Source: Streptococcus porci DSM 23759 | Lineage (GTDB): Bacteria; Bacillota; Bacilli; Lactobacillales; Streptococcaceae | Length of the DNA: 64,000 nt | Direction: 5' to 3' | Assembly: GCF_000423765.1 (NCBI RefSeq) | Contig: NZ_KE384090.1 | Coordinates: 1 to 64,000, forward strand | Shown: in pieces, positions 25,041-35,680 of the stretch | Layout: every line of letters starts with the position of its first letter | How positions within the stretch are numbered: position 1 is the first letter of the stretch | Translations under genes and position numbers: made by a program | The notes under the pieces: model-generated | Told to the model about the DNA's origin: nothing | Seen by the model: only the letters and a program-made list of their open reading frames with translations | Databases searched by the model: none

Positions 25041-25550
25041 TTAGTTAGTAAGATTAATGCGCTCTGCAATTTTTTTAATCAGGAAAGCCCCGACAAGTAG
25101 AGAGGCCAGCTCACCAACTGCTGTGGTAAACCAAGTCAATAAAAATGGTACTTTTGCAATGATTGCCAATTCTGCTGCTACTGTAAACATGCTTGCAGCA
25201 AAGAAAAAGGCAAAGTAAACATGTGCCTTATCAAAAAGCCCACCAAAAAGTTCTTGCCCCTTAAATTTATCAAATAAGATGACACCTAGCGTCACAAAAA
25301 TAAGGGTAGATAGGCCACCAACCACAACATCAATCATTCCAAAGCTAAAGAAATTGGCAATCATACAACCGATAGTCAAAGACCAGATGTACTTGCGATT
25401 GTAAAAAGCTAAGAAATTGAGCATTTCAGAAATACGGAACTGATAAGCTCCATAGCTAATAGCATTCAGTGGTGGGGTGATGGTTAAAACCACATAAATG
25501 GCAGCAACCAAAGCAATCTGCACGTAGTCACGTACGGTATATTTAGACAT
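25041..25550 (-). CDS. queT: Queuosine precursor ECF transporter S component QueT
   Basis: A 169-residue membrane protein with about six helices, beginning MSKYTVRDYVQIALVAAIYV. It is the substrate-binding subunit of an energy-coupling-factor transporter for preQ1/queuosine precursors; the family (COG4708) is the one defined by association with preQ1-II riboswitches. Motifs PPLNAISYGAYQFRISEMLN and the C-terminal LLVGAFLIKKI are typical. It needs the shared EcfAAT module encoded elsewhere. Its ribosome site GAGGAGAA is part of the riboswitch just upstream, so translation is shut off when preQ1 is abundant. Confidence 0.9.
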   Translation of the reverse strand: MSKYTVRDYVQIALVAAIYVVLTITPPLNAISYGAYQFRISEMLNFLAFYNRKYIWSLTIGCMIANFFSFGMIDVVVGGLSTLIFVTLGVILFDKFKGQELFGGLFDKAHVYFAFFFAASMFTVAAELAIIAKVPFLLTWFTTAVGELASLLVGAFLIKKIAERINLTN

Positions 25551-25554
25551 AAAA

Positions 25555-25617
25555 TTCTCCTCTTTAGCGGCTCAACCGCCTGTAATATGCTCGGTCAAAG
25601 GGGACTAAGTACCGAGG
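25555..25617 (-). promoter_or_regulatory. preQ1-II riboswitch controlling queT
   Basis: The minus strand has the class hallmarks in order: CTCGGTACTTAG, CTTTGACCGAG (closing stem P1), the invariant CATATTACA, a GCGG/CCGC stem, and AAAGAGGAGAA containing the queT ribosome site. The pseudoknot would sequester the Shine-Dalgarno on ligand binding. Only the stem bases differ from the published consensus, and pairing is preserved. Confidence 0.92.
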
Positions 25618-25690
25618 GTTGCTAAGCAACTTGATTATTTTACCATAAAGTAACGAAAAAAAGCAACCTTTGTAAGGTCACTTCTTTCAA

Positions 25691-26260
25691 TTATTGAGAA
25701 ACTTTTTCAAAACCAATCACACTGAAACCAGCAATTAGCTGACTCGGAGTTGTCTTTTCCACTTGAGCGAGAAAGGCGAAACTCTCTCCCTTGGCTGCCA
25801 ACTCTTCAAAATTGACAACATTAGGATCCAATGTTACTGTTAATTTCCAAACAAAATTGTCATCAACTGTTGAGGTTACTTCAACACCATTCATTTCTTT
25901 GATGGCATTGGCACCTGGGACAAGGGCATCTAGGTGTTCACTAAAACTAGCTTCAACGGCCTCACGTCCTTGTGCCTGAAAGTTAGCCAAGGAATCCCCG
26001 TCGTAAATCGTTTCGTAGCGTACAGCCAACGATTTGTAATCATCGCCCGCATAAGTCAGGTCGATGTATATATCCTGCTTCACACCGCTGATTTCTTGAG
26101 ATTTTTTGTAGGTCTCCGTAACTTCTGCAACTGTCGTGGTTTCTGTTACCTTCGTGGTTTCTGTTGTTTCTGTTGATGTTGACTTAGCACCATTACCTGA
26201 GCAAGCTACAAGAAAAAGACTAGCGAGCGTGGTAAATACTAAAGTGAAAACTCTTTTCAT
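25691..26260 (-). CDS. Secreted lipoprotein, DUF1307/YehR-like
   Basis: A 189-residue exported lipoprotein. The signal peptide MKRVFTLVFTTLASLFLVAC ends in the lipobox LVAC, with the cysteine at residue 20. A threonine/glutamate-rich linker (about 25-50, ETTETTKVTETTTVAEVTET) leads to one small alpha/beta domain of about 130 residues ending in GFSVIGFEKVSQ. The domain resembles the YehR/DUF1307 lipoproteins, whose function is unknown. It has its own extended -10 (TGATATAAT near 26300) and a clear AAAGGAG site, and stands alone between queT and the divergent gtrA-like gene. Confidence 0.7.
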   Translation of the reverse strand: MKRVFTLVFTTLASLFLVACSGNGAKSTSTETTETTKVTETTTVAEVTETYKKSQEISGVKQDIYIDLTYAGDDYKSLAVRYETIYDGDSLANFQAQGREAVEASFSEHLDALVPGANAIKEMNGVEVTSTVDDNFVWKLTVTLDPNVVNFEELAAKGESFAFLAQVEKTTPSQLIAGFSVIGFEKVSQ

Positions 26261-26385
26261 TACATACTCCTTTATTAATAAGTAGTCACACCTATGTTAT
26301 TATATCATATCCCTATTCTATTTGACAAATTTGGGCTCTTTCAACCCTTATTGCTATTTTTCTTGTCGCATTTTCATCTTGTTTT

Positions 26386-26394
26386 TGGTATGCT
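26386..26394 (+). promoter_or_regulatory. Extended -10 promoter of the GtrA-like gene, leaderless
   Basis: TGGTATGCT ends 6 nt before ATG 26401; there is no Shine-Dalgarno. The geometry puts the transcription start at the ATG. Confidence 0.5.
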
Positions 26395-26400
26395 TATATC

Positions 26401-26829
26401 ATGAATTCTATAAAACATATTCTCAAACATGACCTCTTTAAATATTTAGTTGCTGGAGTCATCACCACTATTTTTTACCTCTTCCTTCGTGATCAACTTT
26501 TCCTTTGGACAAATAATGAAATTGTAGCTACAGTTTTGGCAAATGGCTCTGCTATTCTCCTAGCTTTCGTCCTTAATGACATCTGGGTCTTCTCTCAAGC
26601 AAGAAAAGGTTGGCTAGCACGACTGGTTAAATTCTTTACGGCACGACTAAGCTCAATGGGGATTGATGTCCTTTTGACTTTCGTCTTTGTGACTCAATTT
26701 CCAAATATTGTCGGTCAATTTGTCAACAACGACATTTCCATGGTAAATCGTATTGTCGGCTTTGTAGGGCAAATTTTAATTGTAGTAACCAACTATCTTT
26801 TGAGCAAGTTTTTGATTTTCAAGGACTGA
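26401..26829 (+). CDS. GtrA-family membrane protein
   Basis: A 142-residue protein with four membrane helices. The pattern FKYLVAGVITTIFYLFLRD at the N-terminus, then AFVLNDIWVFS and ARLSSMGIDVLLTFV, ends with VVTNYLLSKFLIFKD; the FVLNxxWVF and NYxxSKxxIF motifs define the GtrA (DPMS_TM) family. GtrA proteins are thought to help flip or present undecaprenyl-phosphate sugars made by GtrB-type enzymes. It is monocistronic here, about 9 kb from the GT2/GT-C cluster at 13-17 kb, and could serve it. Convergent with smpB, sharing a terminator. Confidence 0.85.
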   Translation: MNSIKHILKHDLFKYLVAGVITTIFYLFLRDQLFLWTNNEIVATVLANGSAILLAFVLNDIWVFSQARKGWLARLVKFFTARLSSMGIDVLLTFVFVTQFPNIVGQFVNNDISMVNRIVGFVGQILIVVTNYLLSKFLIFKD

Positions 26830-26841
26830 ATCTATGATACC

Positions 26842-26869
26842 AAAAACAGCTGATTCAGTTGATCAGCTG
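26842..26869 (-). terminator. Terminator of smpB, shared with gtrA
   Basis: CAGCTGAT and ATCAGCTG form an 8-bp stem with TTTTT on the minus strand, immediately after the smpB stop codon. Confidence 0.75.
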
Positions 26870-27340
26870 CTATCTGCTATTTACACTCTTCATGACACGT
26901 TTGATGTCACGTTCTTGGTCACGGCGCTTGATGGACTCGCGTTTGTCATAGTCGTGTTTCCCTTTCGCCAGACCGATAAGGATTTTTGCGAAGCCATTCT
27001 TCAAATAAACCTTGAGAGGAACTAGGGTCATACCAGTTCCTTTTAGTTCGTTTTCAAGTTTGGCAATTTCTTTTTTCTTGAGAAGAAGCTTTCGCGTGCG
27101 GGTCGGGTCCTGGTTCCAGATATTTCCCTGCTCAAAGGGCGAAATATGGACATTGACCAGCCAAGCTTCACCATTTTTTATCTGAGCATAACCATCTTTG
27201 AGCTGAATTCGAGCTGCGCGGACGGATTTGATTTCCGTTCCTGTCAATACAATTCCTGCCTCGAAAGTATCAACAATGCTATAATCATGCCTTGCCTTCT
27301 TATTCTGAGCAAGCACATTATCAGAAAGTCCTTTAGGCAT
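26870..27340 (-). CDS. smpB: tmRNA-binding protein SmpB
   Basis: A 156-residue trans-translation factor that delivers tmRNA to stalled ribosomes. The OB-fold opens with [20 protein letters not shown] and carries the tmRNA-binding GTEIKSVR motif. The basic tail [20 protein letters not shown] enters the mRNA channel. The ATG overlaps the rnr stop (TAATG), coupling it to RNase R, which degrades the mRNAs released by this pathway. Confidence 0.97.
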   Translation of the reverse strand: MPKGLSDNVLAQNKKARHDYSIVDTFEAGIVLTGTEIKSVRAARIQLKDGYAQIKNGEAWLVNVHISPFEQGNIWNQDPTRTRKLLLKKKEIAKLENELKGTGMTLVPLKVYLKNGFAKILIGLAKGKHDYDKRESIKRRDQERDIKRVMKSVNSR

Positions 27341-29709
27341 TAGTTCCTCCCCTTCTTACCTGATTTTTTCACAGCCTCTTTGTAGAAAGGCTTTTTCTTT
27401 TTCTTGGAAGAATGGCTGTGCTTATCAGCTGATTTTCCCCTACCAGTTTTTTTTCGGTTTCTACGAGATTTCTCATCAGAGTTTTGCTTGTCAGCTAGAC
27501 CTGCTCTGCCATTTCCACGAGCCCCATCACGACGTTGCCTCTTGTCAGACTTAGCAACTTTTTCGACCATATCGTAATCAGAGGCAATATACTCAAAGTC
27601 AATGTCGCCTGTCTCCTTGTCTGCTTTTACCAGCTTGATACGAATCTGCTGACCGACTTTGAAAATCTTGCCAGACTTCTCACCTTGAAGGGTCAGATTT
27701 CGCTCGTTGAAATGGTAATACTCAGGCAGGGTTGTGATATGAATCAGTCCCTCAATGGTATTTGGCAATTCGATAAAGAGACCGAACTTGGCTACGCTTG
27801 ACACAATGCCATCAAATTCCTCACCGACATGTTCTTCCATGTACTCGGCTTTTTTCATCGACTCAACCACACGCTCGGCGTCAATAGCACGACGCTCCAA
27901 ATTTGAAGAGGAGGTGGCTAATTCTGGTACCACTTGGGCAAAGTGGTCTTGAACCTCTTGAGAGCTATTTTTGCTGTACTCGCGAATCATTCGGTGAACC
28001 AAAAGGTCTGGGTATCGACGGATTGGACTGGTAAAGTGAGTGTAAAACTCGGCTGCAAGCCCGTAGTGACCATGATTGTGCTCAGAATAACGAGCTTGTT
28101 GCATCGAACGAAGGAGCATCATATTGAGCACTTCAGCACCTGGCTTGTCCTCAAAATTTGCCATGAAATGCTGTAGGGCGGACTGAGTCATCTTATTAGC
28201 AGTTCCCTGCACTTTAACGCCTAAGAGACTGGCAAAGTCAATGAATTTCTGTAACTTCTCGGCTTTCGGTTCTTCGTGAACACGGTAGATAAAAGGCAGT
28301 TTTTGCTTAGCAAAATGCTCAGCAACGCATTCATTAGCTGCTAACATAAAGGATTCAATCATCCGCTCTGCTATACCACGCTGACGCACGACAATATCAA
28401 CTGGCATGCCTTTATCGTTGACAATAATCTTTGCTTCTGAGGTGTCAAAATTTAGAGCTCCACGACGGATGCGCATATCTTCCAAAATCTTATGAAGTGT
28501 AGCCATGTAACGAACACTAGGCACAATCGCCTCATACTCAGCAAGTGCCTCCTCGTCCCCTGACAGTATCTCATTAACACGACTATAAGTCATGCGATAG
28601 GAGGTATTGATGACTGATTGACAAATTTGGTAGTCCACCACATGACCTTGTCTATCAATCTCCATAATCGCAGATTGAGTGAGACGATCGACATTTGGGT
28701 TAAGGGAACAAATCCCGTTTGACAAGCGCTCTGGTAACATTGGCACCACACGGTCGGTGACATAAACCGAAGTCCCACGCGCCACCGCTTCTCGGTTAAG
28801 GGCAGAGCCTTCCGTCACATAATAAGATACATCCGCAATGTGGACGCCCAACTCAAAGTTACCATTGTCCAAGAGTTTGATATGCACCGCATCATCCAAG
28901 TCCTTAGCGTCAGCGCCATCAATAGTGAAGGTCACTTCCTTGCGTAAATCCACACGTCCAATCAAATCTTTTGCTGTCGGTGCATCTGGCACCGCATTTG
29001 CCTCAGCTAAAACGTCCTCTGGAAAGTCAGAGACAATGTCCATAGACTCTAAAACTTCTAGAACGTCAATACCAACATCACCTTGATGACCAACAATGTC
29101 ACGAACATTTCCGACAAAATAATCGTGACCGCGAGTCGGATACTTGTCAATATCAATCTTAATGATTTCCGTCCCATCAAGGGCAACGGGTTCTTTTTTG
29201 ATGTAGATTTTTTGTTGAATTTTTTGATTTTTGGATCTGATGTAGCCAGCATATTTAGGCTTTTCATCATCCAAGATAAATTTACCAACAACGGTTTTTA
29301 AGCTACGATCAACAATGCCAACGACACGCGCCTCAGCAGCTGTGCCTTTAAGACGGTCTGCAGGCTTTTTAATGACGACCTCAACGGTATCACCATCTAT
29401 GGCGTAGCCGACATCGTTGCGACCAATAAACATGTCGTCTTCGTTCTCATCGACAAAAAGGAATCCAAAGCCAGCTTTATTGGCGCGAAAAACACCTTGA
29501 ATGGTGATGTCTTCCTTTTTCTCTGCCTGTTTACGGAGACTAATACTGCCGTCGTCGGAAAAGCGGAGCTCCTTTCGGCTTTCCATCTTGGAAATTTCTT
29601 TAATCAAGACAGGAAATTTCTTACTTCCTGCCATATCAAGAGCAGTGGCCAGGTCGTTAACATTTGACTTTCCCTGCTCTTTTAAATAGTTGATAATTTG
29701 TTCTTTCAT
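27340..29709 (-). CDS. rnr: Ribonuclease R
   Basis: A 789-residue 3'-5' exoribonuclease that degrades structured RNA. In order: an N-terminal helix-turn-helix ([15 protein letters not shown]), two cold-shock domains (about 60-220), the catalytic RNB domain with the metal ligands in [15 protein letters not shown], an S1 domain ([20 protein letters not shown]), and a lysine-rich tail. ATG 29709 (MKEQIINYL) is chosen over a longer frame that runs into the terminator upstream. It sits in the operon pmrA-like, rpmG, secG, rnr, smpB known from pneumococcus. Confidence 0.95.
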   Translation of the reverse strand: MKEQIINYLKEQGKSNVNDLATALDMAGSKKFPVLIKEISKMESRKELRFSDDGSISLRKQAEKKEDITIQGVFRANKAGFGFLFVDENEDDMFIGRNDVGYAIDGDTVEVVIKKPADRLKGTAAEARVVGIVDRSLKTVVGKFILDDEKPKYAGYIRSKNQKIQQKIYIKKEPVALDGTEIIKIDIDKYPTRGHDYFVGNVRDIVGHQGDVGIDVLEVLESMDIVSDFPEDVLAEANAVPDAPTAKDLIGRVDLRKEVTFTIDGADAKDLDDAVHIKLLDNGNFELGVHIADVSYYVTEGSALNREAVARGTSVYVTDRVVPMLPERLSNGICSLNPNVDRLTQSAIMEIDRQGHVVDYQICQSVINTSYRMTYSRVNEILSGDEEALAEYEAIVPSVRYMATLHKILEDMRIRRGALNFDTSEAKIIVNDKGMPVDIVVRQRGIAERMIESFMLAANECVAEHFAKQKLPFIYRVHEEPKAEKLQKFIDFASLLGVKVQGTANKMTQSALQHFMANFEDKPGAEVLNMMLLRSMQQARYSEHNHGHYGLAAEFYTHFTSPIRRYPDLLVHRMIREYSKNSSQEVQDHFAQVVPELATSSSNLERRAIDAERVVESMKKAEYMEEHVGEEFDGIVSSVAKFGLFIELPNTIEGLIHITTLPEYYHFNERNLTLQGEKSGKIFKVGQQIRIKLVKADKETGDIDFEYIASDYDMVEKVAKSDKRQRRDGARGNGRAGLADKQNSDEKSRRNRKKTGRGKSADKHSHSSKKKKKPFYKEAVKKSGKKGRN

Positions 29710-29766
29710 AAATTCTTTCTTTTTTGATATTTGGGGAAGTATTCTTATAGCAATCGTAAAAATCGT

Positions 29767-29796
29767 AAAAAATGGACTGTCTTGCCAGTCCATTTT
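29767..29796 (-). terminator. Hairpin between secG and rnr
   Basis: AAAATGGACTG and CAGTCCATTTT form an 11-bp stem followed by T residues on the minus strand. It should reduce read-through from rpmG-secG into rnr, setting different levels within the operon. Confidence 0.8.
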
Positions 29797-29808
29797 CATC
29801 TTTTTATC

Positions 29809-30045
29809 TTAACGGCTCGATAGTATTGCCAAAACAAGAGCATCAGCTAACCACAAAAAAACCAATACCGCTGTAAAACGTTGCATGAAGGCTTCAAAGC
29901 CACGTGGTTTTGAACGTTCAAAAAGAGCTTCAGAGCCTGAACTGTCAAAAACATTTGAACTTGGATTTTTCTGTGGTTGCATGAAAATAGCTAAGATTAG
30001 TAGGACTGATAAAATCAATAGAATGGTTAATAATGTATTATACAT
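29809..30045 (-). CDS. secG: Protein-export translocase subunit SecG
   Basis: A 78-residue membrane protein with two helices (residues 4-22 and 58-76) joined by a cytoplasmic loop containing the family signature QPQKNPSSNVFDSSGSEALF. It stabilises SecYE during protein export. The gene sits about 45 nt after rpmG and before rnr, the usual streptococcal order. Confidence 0.95.
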   Translation of the reverse strand: MYNTLLTILLILSVLLILAIFMQPQKNPSSNVFDSSGSEALFERSKPRGFEAFMQRFTAVLVFLWLADALVLAILSSR

Positions 30046-30090
30046 GAGTTTCCCCCTAGAATAGTCCTTATTAGTTTACCATAAGTTGCT

Positions 30091-30237
30091 TTAGGATTCA
30101 ACATGTAAGGTTACTTTTCGCTCTTTCGGACAAAATTTTAAGACCTGAATTTTGTCTGGATGGTTTGCTTTGTTTTTGCTGGTCAGGTAGTTTTTACTGC
30201 CACATTCCTGACACTTTAGAGTAATTTTTACGCGCAC
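30091..30237 (-). CDS. rpmG: Ribosomal protein L33 (RpmG)
   Basis: A 48-residue protein starting at GTG: it reads [20 protein letters not shown] and ends [10 protein letters not shown]. The first zinc knuckle CQEC is intact while the second is reduced to CPKE, a form seen in one of the streptococcal L33 paralogues. The GTG overlaps the stop of the upstream transporter by one base (TAGTG), so translation is coupled. It is small and easily missed by length cut-offs. Confidence 0.9.
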   Translation of the reverse strand: MRVKITLKCQECGSKNYLTSKNKANHPDKIQVLKFCPKERKVTLHVES

Positions 30238-31445
30238 TAGATTTCTCGACTTCTAAGATATTTTTTAAAATTGATAAGGCTCCAAATAAAGTTAAAAAAG
30301 ACGATGGCCGAAGTTACGTAAAAAACCCACCTGAAGCCTAATAGAGTTGCTACGCTGGAGCCGACAAAGGGTCCGATAACTTGGCCAAAATTTGTCATCA
30401 TCTGATTATAACTGAAAATAGTTGAAATGTGTTCTTTTGGGGTGATTTTTGTTAGTAGGGCATTGACAGAGGGCATAAGAGCTCCAGTTCCAAATCCAAA
30501 GAGAAAACGCAGAACACCTAACTGCACAGCATTTTCCGCCTGAGCCAAAAAGAGATAAATGATGCTGCAATAGAAAAGGCTTGCTAAAATCAGCCTATGA
30601 TTGCCAATTTTATCGCCAATCCGGCCCAATCGGCCACTGGAAATCATACTGGATAGACCCATTGCTGACACGACAGCCCCAGAAATAAACATGAGATTTT
30701 CCCTTGTTCCTAGATAACGAATATAAAGGGATAAAATAGGGGAAACGGACTGCGCTGAGATTTGAATTATCATACTAGTGATAAAAAGTCCCACCAACAT
30801 TTGCCTATCCTTGATCGACTTAAAAACTTCCTTGGTGGATAGCTGCTGCTCACGCGTCACGGGAACAAAGTCTTCTTCCACATAAAAGACCGTCAAAAGG
30901 GTCACGATAAAAAGCAGGGCTCCGACAAAGAGAAAGACATTGCGAATACCCATAAATTCCGCTAAAAGTCCACCAAAGATAGGGCCAACCAGACTGCCTC
31001 CAATAACACCTGTTCCCAAACTTCCTAGAGCATAACCCGACTCCGACTTAGGCGCCTGAGATGCAATAAGAGCGTTAGCATTTGGTACATAGCCTGAAAA
31101 CATACCGTTTAGCAGTCTCAAAATCAAGAGCCAATAGACATTAGTAACAAAAGCTAAACCTCCCATCGTAAAAGTCATAACAAAGGCAGCCCGAATCATC
31201 ATAACCTTACGACCATAACGATCAGCCAGTCGTCCCCAAATGGGAGCAAAAATTCCCGAAGCAAGAGCCGCAATAGCAACTGCCAACCCCGCATAGAACT
31301 CAACCCTGCCCTTGGGTGCCCCCAATTCTTCCACGTAGAGCGCCATAAAAGGCATTACTAGGGAATAACTAGCGCCTGTCAGGAAATTTCCTAGCCAGGC
31401 GATTTGCATATTTTTCTTCCAATCAATCGAATTGATAAAACTCAC
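30237..31445 (-). CDS. pmrA: Major facilitator multidrug exporter, PmrA-like
   Basis: A 402-residue transporter with 12 predicted membrane helices. The MFS signature [13 protein letters not shown] lies between helices 2 and 3, and the antiporter-type motif [16 protein letters not shown] is in helix 5. It resembles the pneumococcal fluoroquinolone and dye exporter PmrA, and the downstream order rpmG-secG-rnr-smpB is the same as in pneumococcus, which supports orthology. Substrate is inferred from that relation. It follows the HerA-like gene by only 5 nt. Confidence 0.82.
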   Translation of the reverse strand: MSFINSIDWKKNMQIAWLGNFLTGASYSLVMPFMALYVEELGAPKGRVEFYAGLAVAIAALASGIFAPIWGRLADRYGRKVMMIRAAFVMTFTMGGLAFVTNVYWLLILRLLNGMFSGYVPNANALIASQAPKSESGYALGSLGTGVIGGSLVGPIFGGLLAEFMGIRNVFLFVGALLFIVTLLTVFYVEEDFVPVTREQQLSTKEVFKSIKDRQMLVGLFITSMIIQISAQSVSPILSLYIRYLGTRENLMFISGAVVSAMGLSSMISSGRLGRIGDKIGNHRLILASLFYCSIIYLFLAQAENAVQLGVLRFLFGFGTGALMPSVNALLTKITPKEHISTIFSYNQMMTNFGQVIGPFVGSSVATLLGFRWVFYVTSAIVFFNFIWSLINFKKYLRSREI

Positions 31446-31450
31446 ACTTT

Positions 31451-32944
31451 CTAACGTTTTCTAAGACCACCAAAGAGTCCTCTGACTAATTCACGTCCGA
31501 TGGTTCGCATAGCTGAATTGATAAAACTATCTGTCGCTTTTTCAACCGCGGTCTTACGTGGACGGCCTTGGCTCTGTCGCTTCATTTTTTCTTGTGCCTT
31601 AGCTTCTTTTTCAGCCAATTTTTCAGCTTCTTTCTTAGCCTCTTCTTCCTGTTTGAGTTGTTCTTCTCTAAGGACTTTTTGGGCTAAAAGTTCGTGTGCT
31701 GAATCACGGTCAAGACTTTCGCGATATTTATCCTCCATAGGTGATCCTGTAATTAGAGCATTAGCTTCTAAGTTTGACAGGACATCAAAGCTCGACTTAG
31801 GTGGCAAGATGAATGCTCGTTCAACCACAGTTGGTTGTGCATCAGCGTTTAGCATGGATATCAAGGCCTCACCAACTTGAAGCTCAGTAATAGCGGTCAC
31901 CACATCCAAGTCAGGGTTTTGACGAAACGTTTCAGCTGCTGTTTTGACTGCTTTGAGCTCTTTCGGGGTATAGGCACGCAAGGCATGCTGAACACGATTT
32001 CCCAACTGAGCCAAGACCGTCTCAGGAAGATCCATAGGATTTTGGGTGATGAAGAAAACTCCTACACCTTTTGAACGAATAAGACGAACAATCTGCTCAA
32101 TTTTCTCTACAAAAACCTTTGGAGCGTCCTTAAAGAGCAGGTGCGCCTCATCAAAAAAGAAGACAAATTTTGGCTTATCGAGGTCACCTACTTCTGGCAA
32201 GCTCTCATAAAGTTCAGATAAGAGCCACAGTAAAAAAGTCGCATAGAGAGTTGGAGCTTGAAATAGTTTAGTGGCATTGAGGATGTTGATCATGCCCTGT
32301 CCCTTTTCATCCGTCACCATAAAATCGCTAAGTTCCAGCGCTGGTTCGCCAAAGAAAAGTTCGCCCCCTTCTTGCTCCAAGACTAATAGGCTGCGCTGAA
32401 TGGCTGCAACCGACTGTTTTGCAATATTTCCGTAGGTCATCGAATACTCGCTAGCATGCTCTGCTATTTCCCGCAAGAGAGACTGCAAATCCTTCAAATC
32501 AATGAGAAGCCAGCCCTTTTCATCCGCTATCTTAAAAGCGATATTGAGAATGCCGGACTGGGTGTCGTTGAGTCCTAAAAGACGTGACAAAAGGAGGGGA
32601 CCCATCTCCGAAATGGTGGCACGGATAGGGTGTCCAGCTTCGCCAAAAATATCCCAGAGTCGAACGGGAAAGGCTTGAGGCTCGTAATCAGTAATGCCAA
32701 GTTTTTCAAGACGAGCGCCCAATTTTTCAGTGACTACCCCTTCTTTAGCAAGATTTGATAAATCTCCTTTGATGTCGGCCAAAAAAACCGGAACGCCGGC
32801 TAGGCTGAGCTGCTCAGCAATGACTTTCAAAGTGACTGTCTTACCTGTTCCTGTAGCTCCTGCAATCAGACCATGGCGATTGAGCATGGGCAGTTGGAAA
32901 GCAAGGTCAGCATGTTGATTTTTAGCGATAGTGACTGTGGACAT
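31451..32944 (-). CDS. HerA/YjgR-like P-loop ATPase (DUF853)
   Basis: A 497-residue cytoplasmic ATPase of the HerA-FtsK superfamily. Walker A is [13 protein letters not shown] (about residue 34), Walker [12 protein letters not shown], and ITQNPMDLP and [12 protein letters not shown] are the sensor and arginine-finger regions. The C-terminal 100 residues are charged and coiled ([20 protein letters not shown]), ending in a basic FGGLRKR. The family is conserved but its role is unknown; DNA translocation or repair is plausible. ATG 32944 is chosen because AAAGGAG precedes it by 6 nt. It is the first gene of the run through pmrA-like to smpB. Confidence 0.8.
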   Translation of the reverse strand: MSTVTIAKNQHADLAFQLPMLNRHGLIAGATGTGKTVTLKVIAEQLSLAGVPVFLADIKGDLSNLAKEGVVTEKLGARLEKLGITDYEPQAFPVRLWDIFGEAGHPIRATISEMGPLLLSRLLGLNDTQSGILNIAFKIADEKGWLLIDLKDLQSLLREIAEHASEYSMTYGNIAKQSVAAIQRSLLVLEQEGGELFFGEPALELSDFMVTDEKGQGMINILNATKLFQAPTLYATFLLWLLSELYESLPEVGDLDKPKFVFFFDEAHLLFKDAPKVFVEKIEQIVRLIRSKGVGVFFITQNPMDLPETVLAQLGNRVQHALRAYTPKELKAVKTAAETFRQNPDLDVVTAITELQVGEALISMLNADAQPTVVERAFILPPKSSFDVLSNLEANALITGSPMEDKYRESLDRDSAHELLAQKVLREEQLKQEEEAKKEAEKLAEKEAKAQEKMKRQSQGRPRKTAVEKATDSFINSAMRTIGRELVRGLFGGLRKR

Positions 32945-33075
32945 ATAATCTCCTTTGGCTGTCATTTTTCAGTACTTATTTTAGTAGCAAGCTTGGTATA
33001 AATGGAATTTTAGTGACCTGTGGTCTTTGTCTTTTCGTCTGATATTATATCATATTTTTTAATTTTACTTATCAC

Positions 33076-33105
33076 AAAAATCACCCTACCATGCTGGTAG
33101 GGTGA
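33076..33105 (-). terminator. Terminator of the sugar operon
   Basis: TCACCCTACC and GGTAGGGTGA form a 10-bp stem with TTTTT on the minus strand, about 235 nt beyond the alpha-galactosidase stop. Confidence 0.8.
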
Positions 33106-33109
33106 CGAT

Positions 33110-33340
33110 CATAGAGATGTGGTCTGTCTCAATGTCTTCACATAAAGCATAAGCTCGTGTATGCTCTTGAATAGGCTCTGGAATGTATGGATGGTCGCTC
33201 CTATATGAGTCTCAACATTTCCTAATTTCTACTGACATAATTTAACCTCATCTATCATAAAAAGAATCTGATGAAGGGCTTTTTCAATTTCGGAAAGCTA
33301 TCCCAACTTTCAGTGACAAGTTTATAGTTGGTTATCCCTT
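33110..33340 (-). other. Region after the alpha-galactosidase gene, possible eroded coding DNA
   Basis: No intact gene. On the minus strand, short stretches look protein-like, for example LSEIEKALHQILFMIDEVK, and in another frame HPYIPEPIQEHTRAYALC, but stops and frame changes separate them and I cannot assign a family. Confidence 0.3.
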
Positions 33341-35680
33341 TTATAACCCTTTGCCACCGATTTTTGCCCTAATCGTATAAAGCCGTGCGCCATAGTCAGG
33401 CATGAGTCGTGTTTGGTCGCTAAAACCAGTGGCGGTAAAGTTTTGTTTGAGTGTCACTCCTGCTTCTGCCAGTAAATCGCCATAAACTTGATAACTTTCT
33501 TGCTCAAGTGCCATGCGGTAGTAGTCTGCCATGATATGGACAGCTAGTCCTTGGTGATTGAGTTTGACGGGTAGCGAGGTATTGATCAGAGAGCCGAATT
33601 GGCGGATATCCAGACTTTCTTGCCGGTTTTGAAAGTCATAGACTTGATCTGGATTTAGATAAGGTACTTGAACAGGGAGATTTTCTTGATTCGGCTGAAA
33701 GCGACCGATAGCATCCAAGAGAATGGCCTGCTCTTTCTGCTCATCAGTGACCAACCAGCGGCACTGCTCTGCTTTTTCAAAGGGGGATACAAGACGGTAA
33801 AAATGACCGAATTGGAGTAAGTGGCGATTTTCCTTGTAAAAGGCAATCTGCTTTTGGAGGATTTTGCAATCTGCTTGAGAGAGCTTAGTCAGGTCCAGCT
33901 CATAGCCTAGAATCCCAAAACTAGCCACATCAAAGCGAGAATCTAGCGGACTACTACGTAGGGTCTGATGATTGGGAACATCCGAAACGTGGCAACTCAT
34001 GACCGTCTGAGGATAACCGTAAGAGGTGCCTGTCTGAATCTTCATCCGCTCATATACGTCTGTATTATCACTGGTCCAGATTTGTGGAAAATAGCAGAGC
34101 ATTCCCAAATCAAAGCGGTTACCGCCGTTTGAACAGCCTTCAAAAAGAATATCTGGATGTTTGCTCATAACGGCATTTAAAACACGGTAAAGTCCAAGCA
34201 TCCAACGGTGATGGCACTCGGATTGGTGGACAATGGCAGAGCTATAGACATCTGATAGGTGTCGATTCATATCCCATTTAACGTAGGAAATTTGGCTACT
34301 GCTCAGCAGCTTGTCCAGTTGCCCTATAATGTAATCTTGCACATCCAGGCGACAGAAATCAAGAACCAGTTGATTGCGTCCAAGAGAGGGAGTGACCTCT
34401 GGGGATGATAGTACCCAGTCAGGATGTTCATCATAAAGTTTACTCTTGAAACTGACCATTTCTGGTTCGACCCAGATACCAAAATCAAGACCTAATTTCT
34501 TAATTTTATTAGCCAGACCATCGAGTCCTGAAGGAAGCTTCTTGAGATTGACATGGTAATCACCCAAACCTTCCGTATCCGAATTTCTTTGACCAAACCA
34601 GCCGTCATCAAGAACAAAGAGTTCAATGCCGACTTTTTTGGCAGCCTTAGCTAGCGTCAGTAGTTTTCTTTCATTGAAATCAAAGTAGGTGGCTTCCCAG
34701 TTATTGAGCAGAACTGGGCGTTCTTTTTTTGCCCAAAACTTAGGAATAATGTGATTTTTGACAAACTGATGGCAGTTTTGACTGAGACCATTCTTCCCAG
34801 ATGTTGAAAAGGTTAGTAGGGCTTCTGGCGTTTCAAAGCTTTGACCAGTTTCCAAATGCCAAGCAAAATCATCAGGTTGGATACCCGCCATGACGCGTAG
34901 CTTTTGATAAGGACCTACTTCAACCTGTCCCAAGTGATTGCCCGAGTACAGGAGGTTAAAGCCATACACCTTGCCTTGCTCCTCGGTCGCACTCGGAGGA
35001 TACATCATAAAAAAGGGATTGCAATAATGAGATGATTCCCCTGTTCGGCTACCGAACGCATAGGTTCCGACCTGCAAATCGCAAACCACTTCGTGACGTT
35101 CACGCGCCCAGGCTCCTGAAAAGGTGCTGAGCTGATAACCAGTATTTGGCAAATCCAGCTGATATGACAGAGCACGGTTGATGATTAGAGTGTCTGCTCC
35201 GCCATTTTTCAAAATCATCTTACGTGCAATTGTATCGCTGTCTGGAAAAATGCTATAAATCAACTCAAGCTTAATGCCCGCAGTTCCTTCATAGGTCATG
35301 ACCAGGTGCTGCTTGGCGCCATGAGCAAAGGGTAAAATTTCAGAAGAATGACTGTCCTCAAAAATCTCAGCCGAAATAAAGTCCCAATCACAGACCTTAC
35401 TGCCATTTGGCAAGGTCACATCTAGTGCCGTCCGACGATAGTCCCCCTTATGTAGAGGGGATAAATCTAATGCAAGATGGAGCAAGGAGTCCTTGTTCAT
35501 CTCTTCTTTATAAACCACATCCGTCCCGTAACCCGAATCAATTTTCGCCATCAGAGCCAGCCGATCGGGACGTATTTTGGAACCGTAATGAAGAGTCTCC
35601 CAAAGATTACCACGCCTCCCCAGATAATAGCCTGTCTGGTTTGTCTCAATCAGGATAAGGTCCTCACGAATCTCAATCAT
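33341..35680 (-). CDS. Alpha-galactosidase, glycoside hydrolase family 36
   Basis: A 779-residue cytoplasmic enzyme releasing terminal alpha-galactose from melibiose/raffinose-type sugars. It has an N-terminal beta-sandwich (to about 320), then the (beta/alpha)8 domain with LDDGWFGQRN, FGIWVEPEMV, the nucleophile aspartate in YVKWDMNRHL, CSNGGNRFD, and the acid/base aspartate in WTSDNTD, then a C-terminal beta domain. Length and motifs are those of the AgaN/RafA-type bacterial enzymes. ATG 35680 overlaps the stop of the symporter gene by 8 nt. It is the last gene of the TetR-controlled operon, so its expression should not be lost despite the upstream nonsense mutation, though polar effects are possible. 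Confidence 0.9.
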   Translation of the reverse strand: MIEIREDLILIETNQTGYYLGRRGNLWETLHYGSKIRPDRLALMAKIDSGYGTDVVYKEEMNKDSLLHLALDLSPLHKGDYRRTALDVTLPNGSKVCDWDFISAEIFEDSHSSEILPFAHGAKQHLVMTYEGTAGIKLELIYSIFPDSDTIARKMILKNGGADTLIINRALSYQLDLPNTGYQLSTFSGAWARERHEVVCDLQVGTYAFGSRTGESSHYCNPFFMMYPPSATEEQGKVYGFNLLYSGNHLGQVEVGPYQKLRVMAGIQPDDFAWHLETGQSFETPEALLTFSTSGKNGLSQNCHQFVKNHIIPKFWAKKERPVLLNNWEATYFDFNERKLLTLAKAAKKVGIELFVLDDGWFGQRNSDTEGLGDYHVNLKKLPSGLDGLANKIKKLGLDFGIWVEPEMVSFKSKLYDEHPDWVLSSPEVTPSLGRNQLVLDFCRLDVQDYIIGQLDKLLSSSQISYVKWDMNRHLSDVYSSAIVHQSECHHRWMLGLYRVLNAVMSKHPDILFEGCSNGGNRFDLGMLCYFPQIWTSDNTDVYERMKIQTGTSYGYPQTVMSCHVSDVPNHQTLRSSPLDSRFDVASFGILGYELDLTKLSQADCKILQKQIAFYKENRHLLQFGHFYRLVSPFEKAEQCRWLVTDEQKEQAILLDAIGRFQPNQENLPVQVPYLNPDQVYDFQNRQESLDIRQFGSLINTSLPVKLNHQGLAVHIMADYYRMALEQESYQVYGDLLAEAGVTLKQNFTATGFSDQTRLMPDYGARLYTIRAKIGGKGL

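Noticed and set aside
29710..29799. N-terminal extension of RNase R
   Set aside because: It contains the secG-rnr terminator hairpin and does not resemble the RNase R N-terminus; MKEQIINYL is the family start.
32694..32918. Plus-strand frames opposite the HerA-like ATPase (also near 31500)
   Set aside because: Composition rich in S and R without motifs, a typical antisense shadow of a conserved gene.
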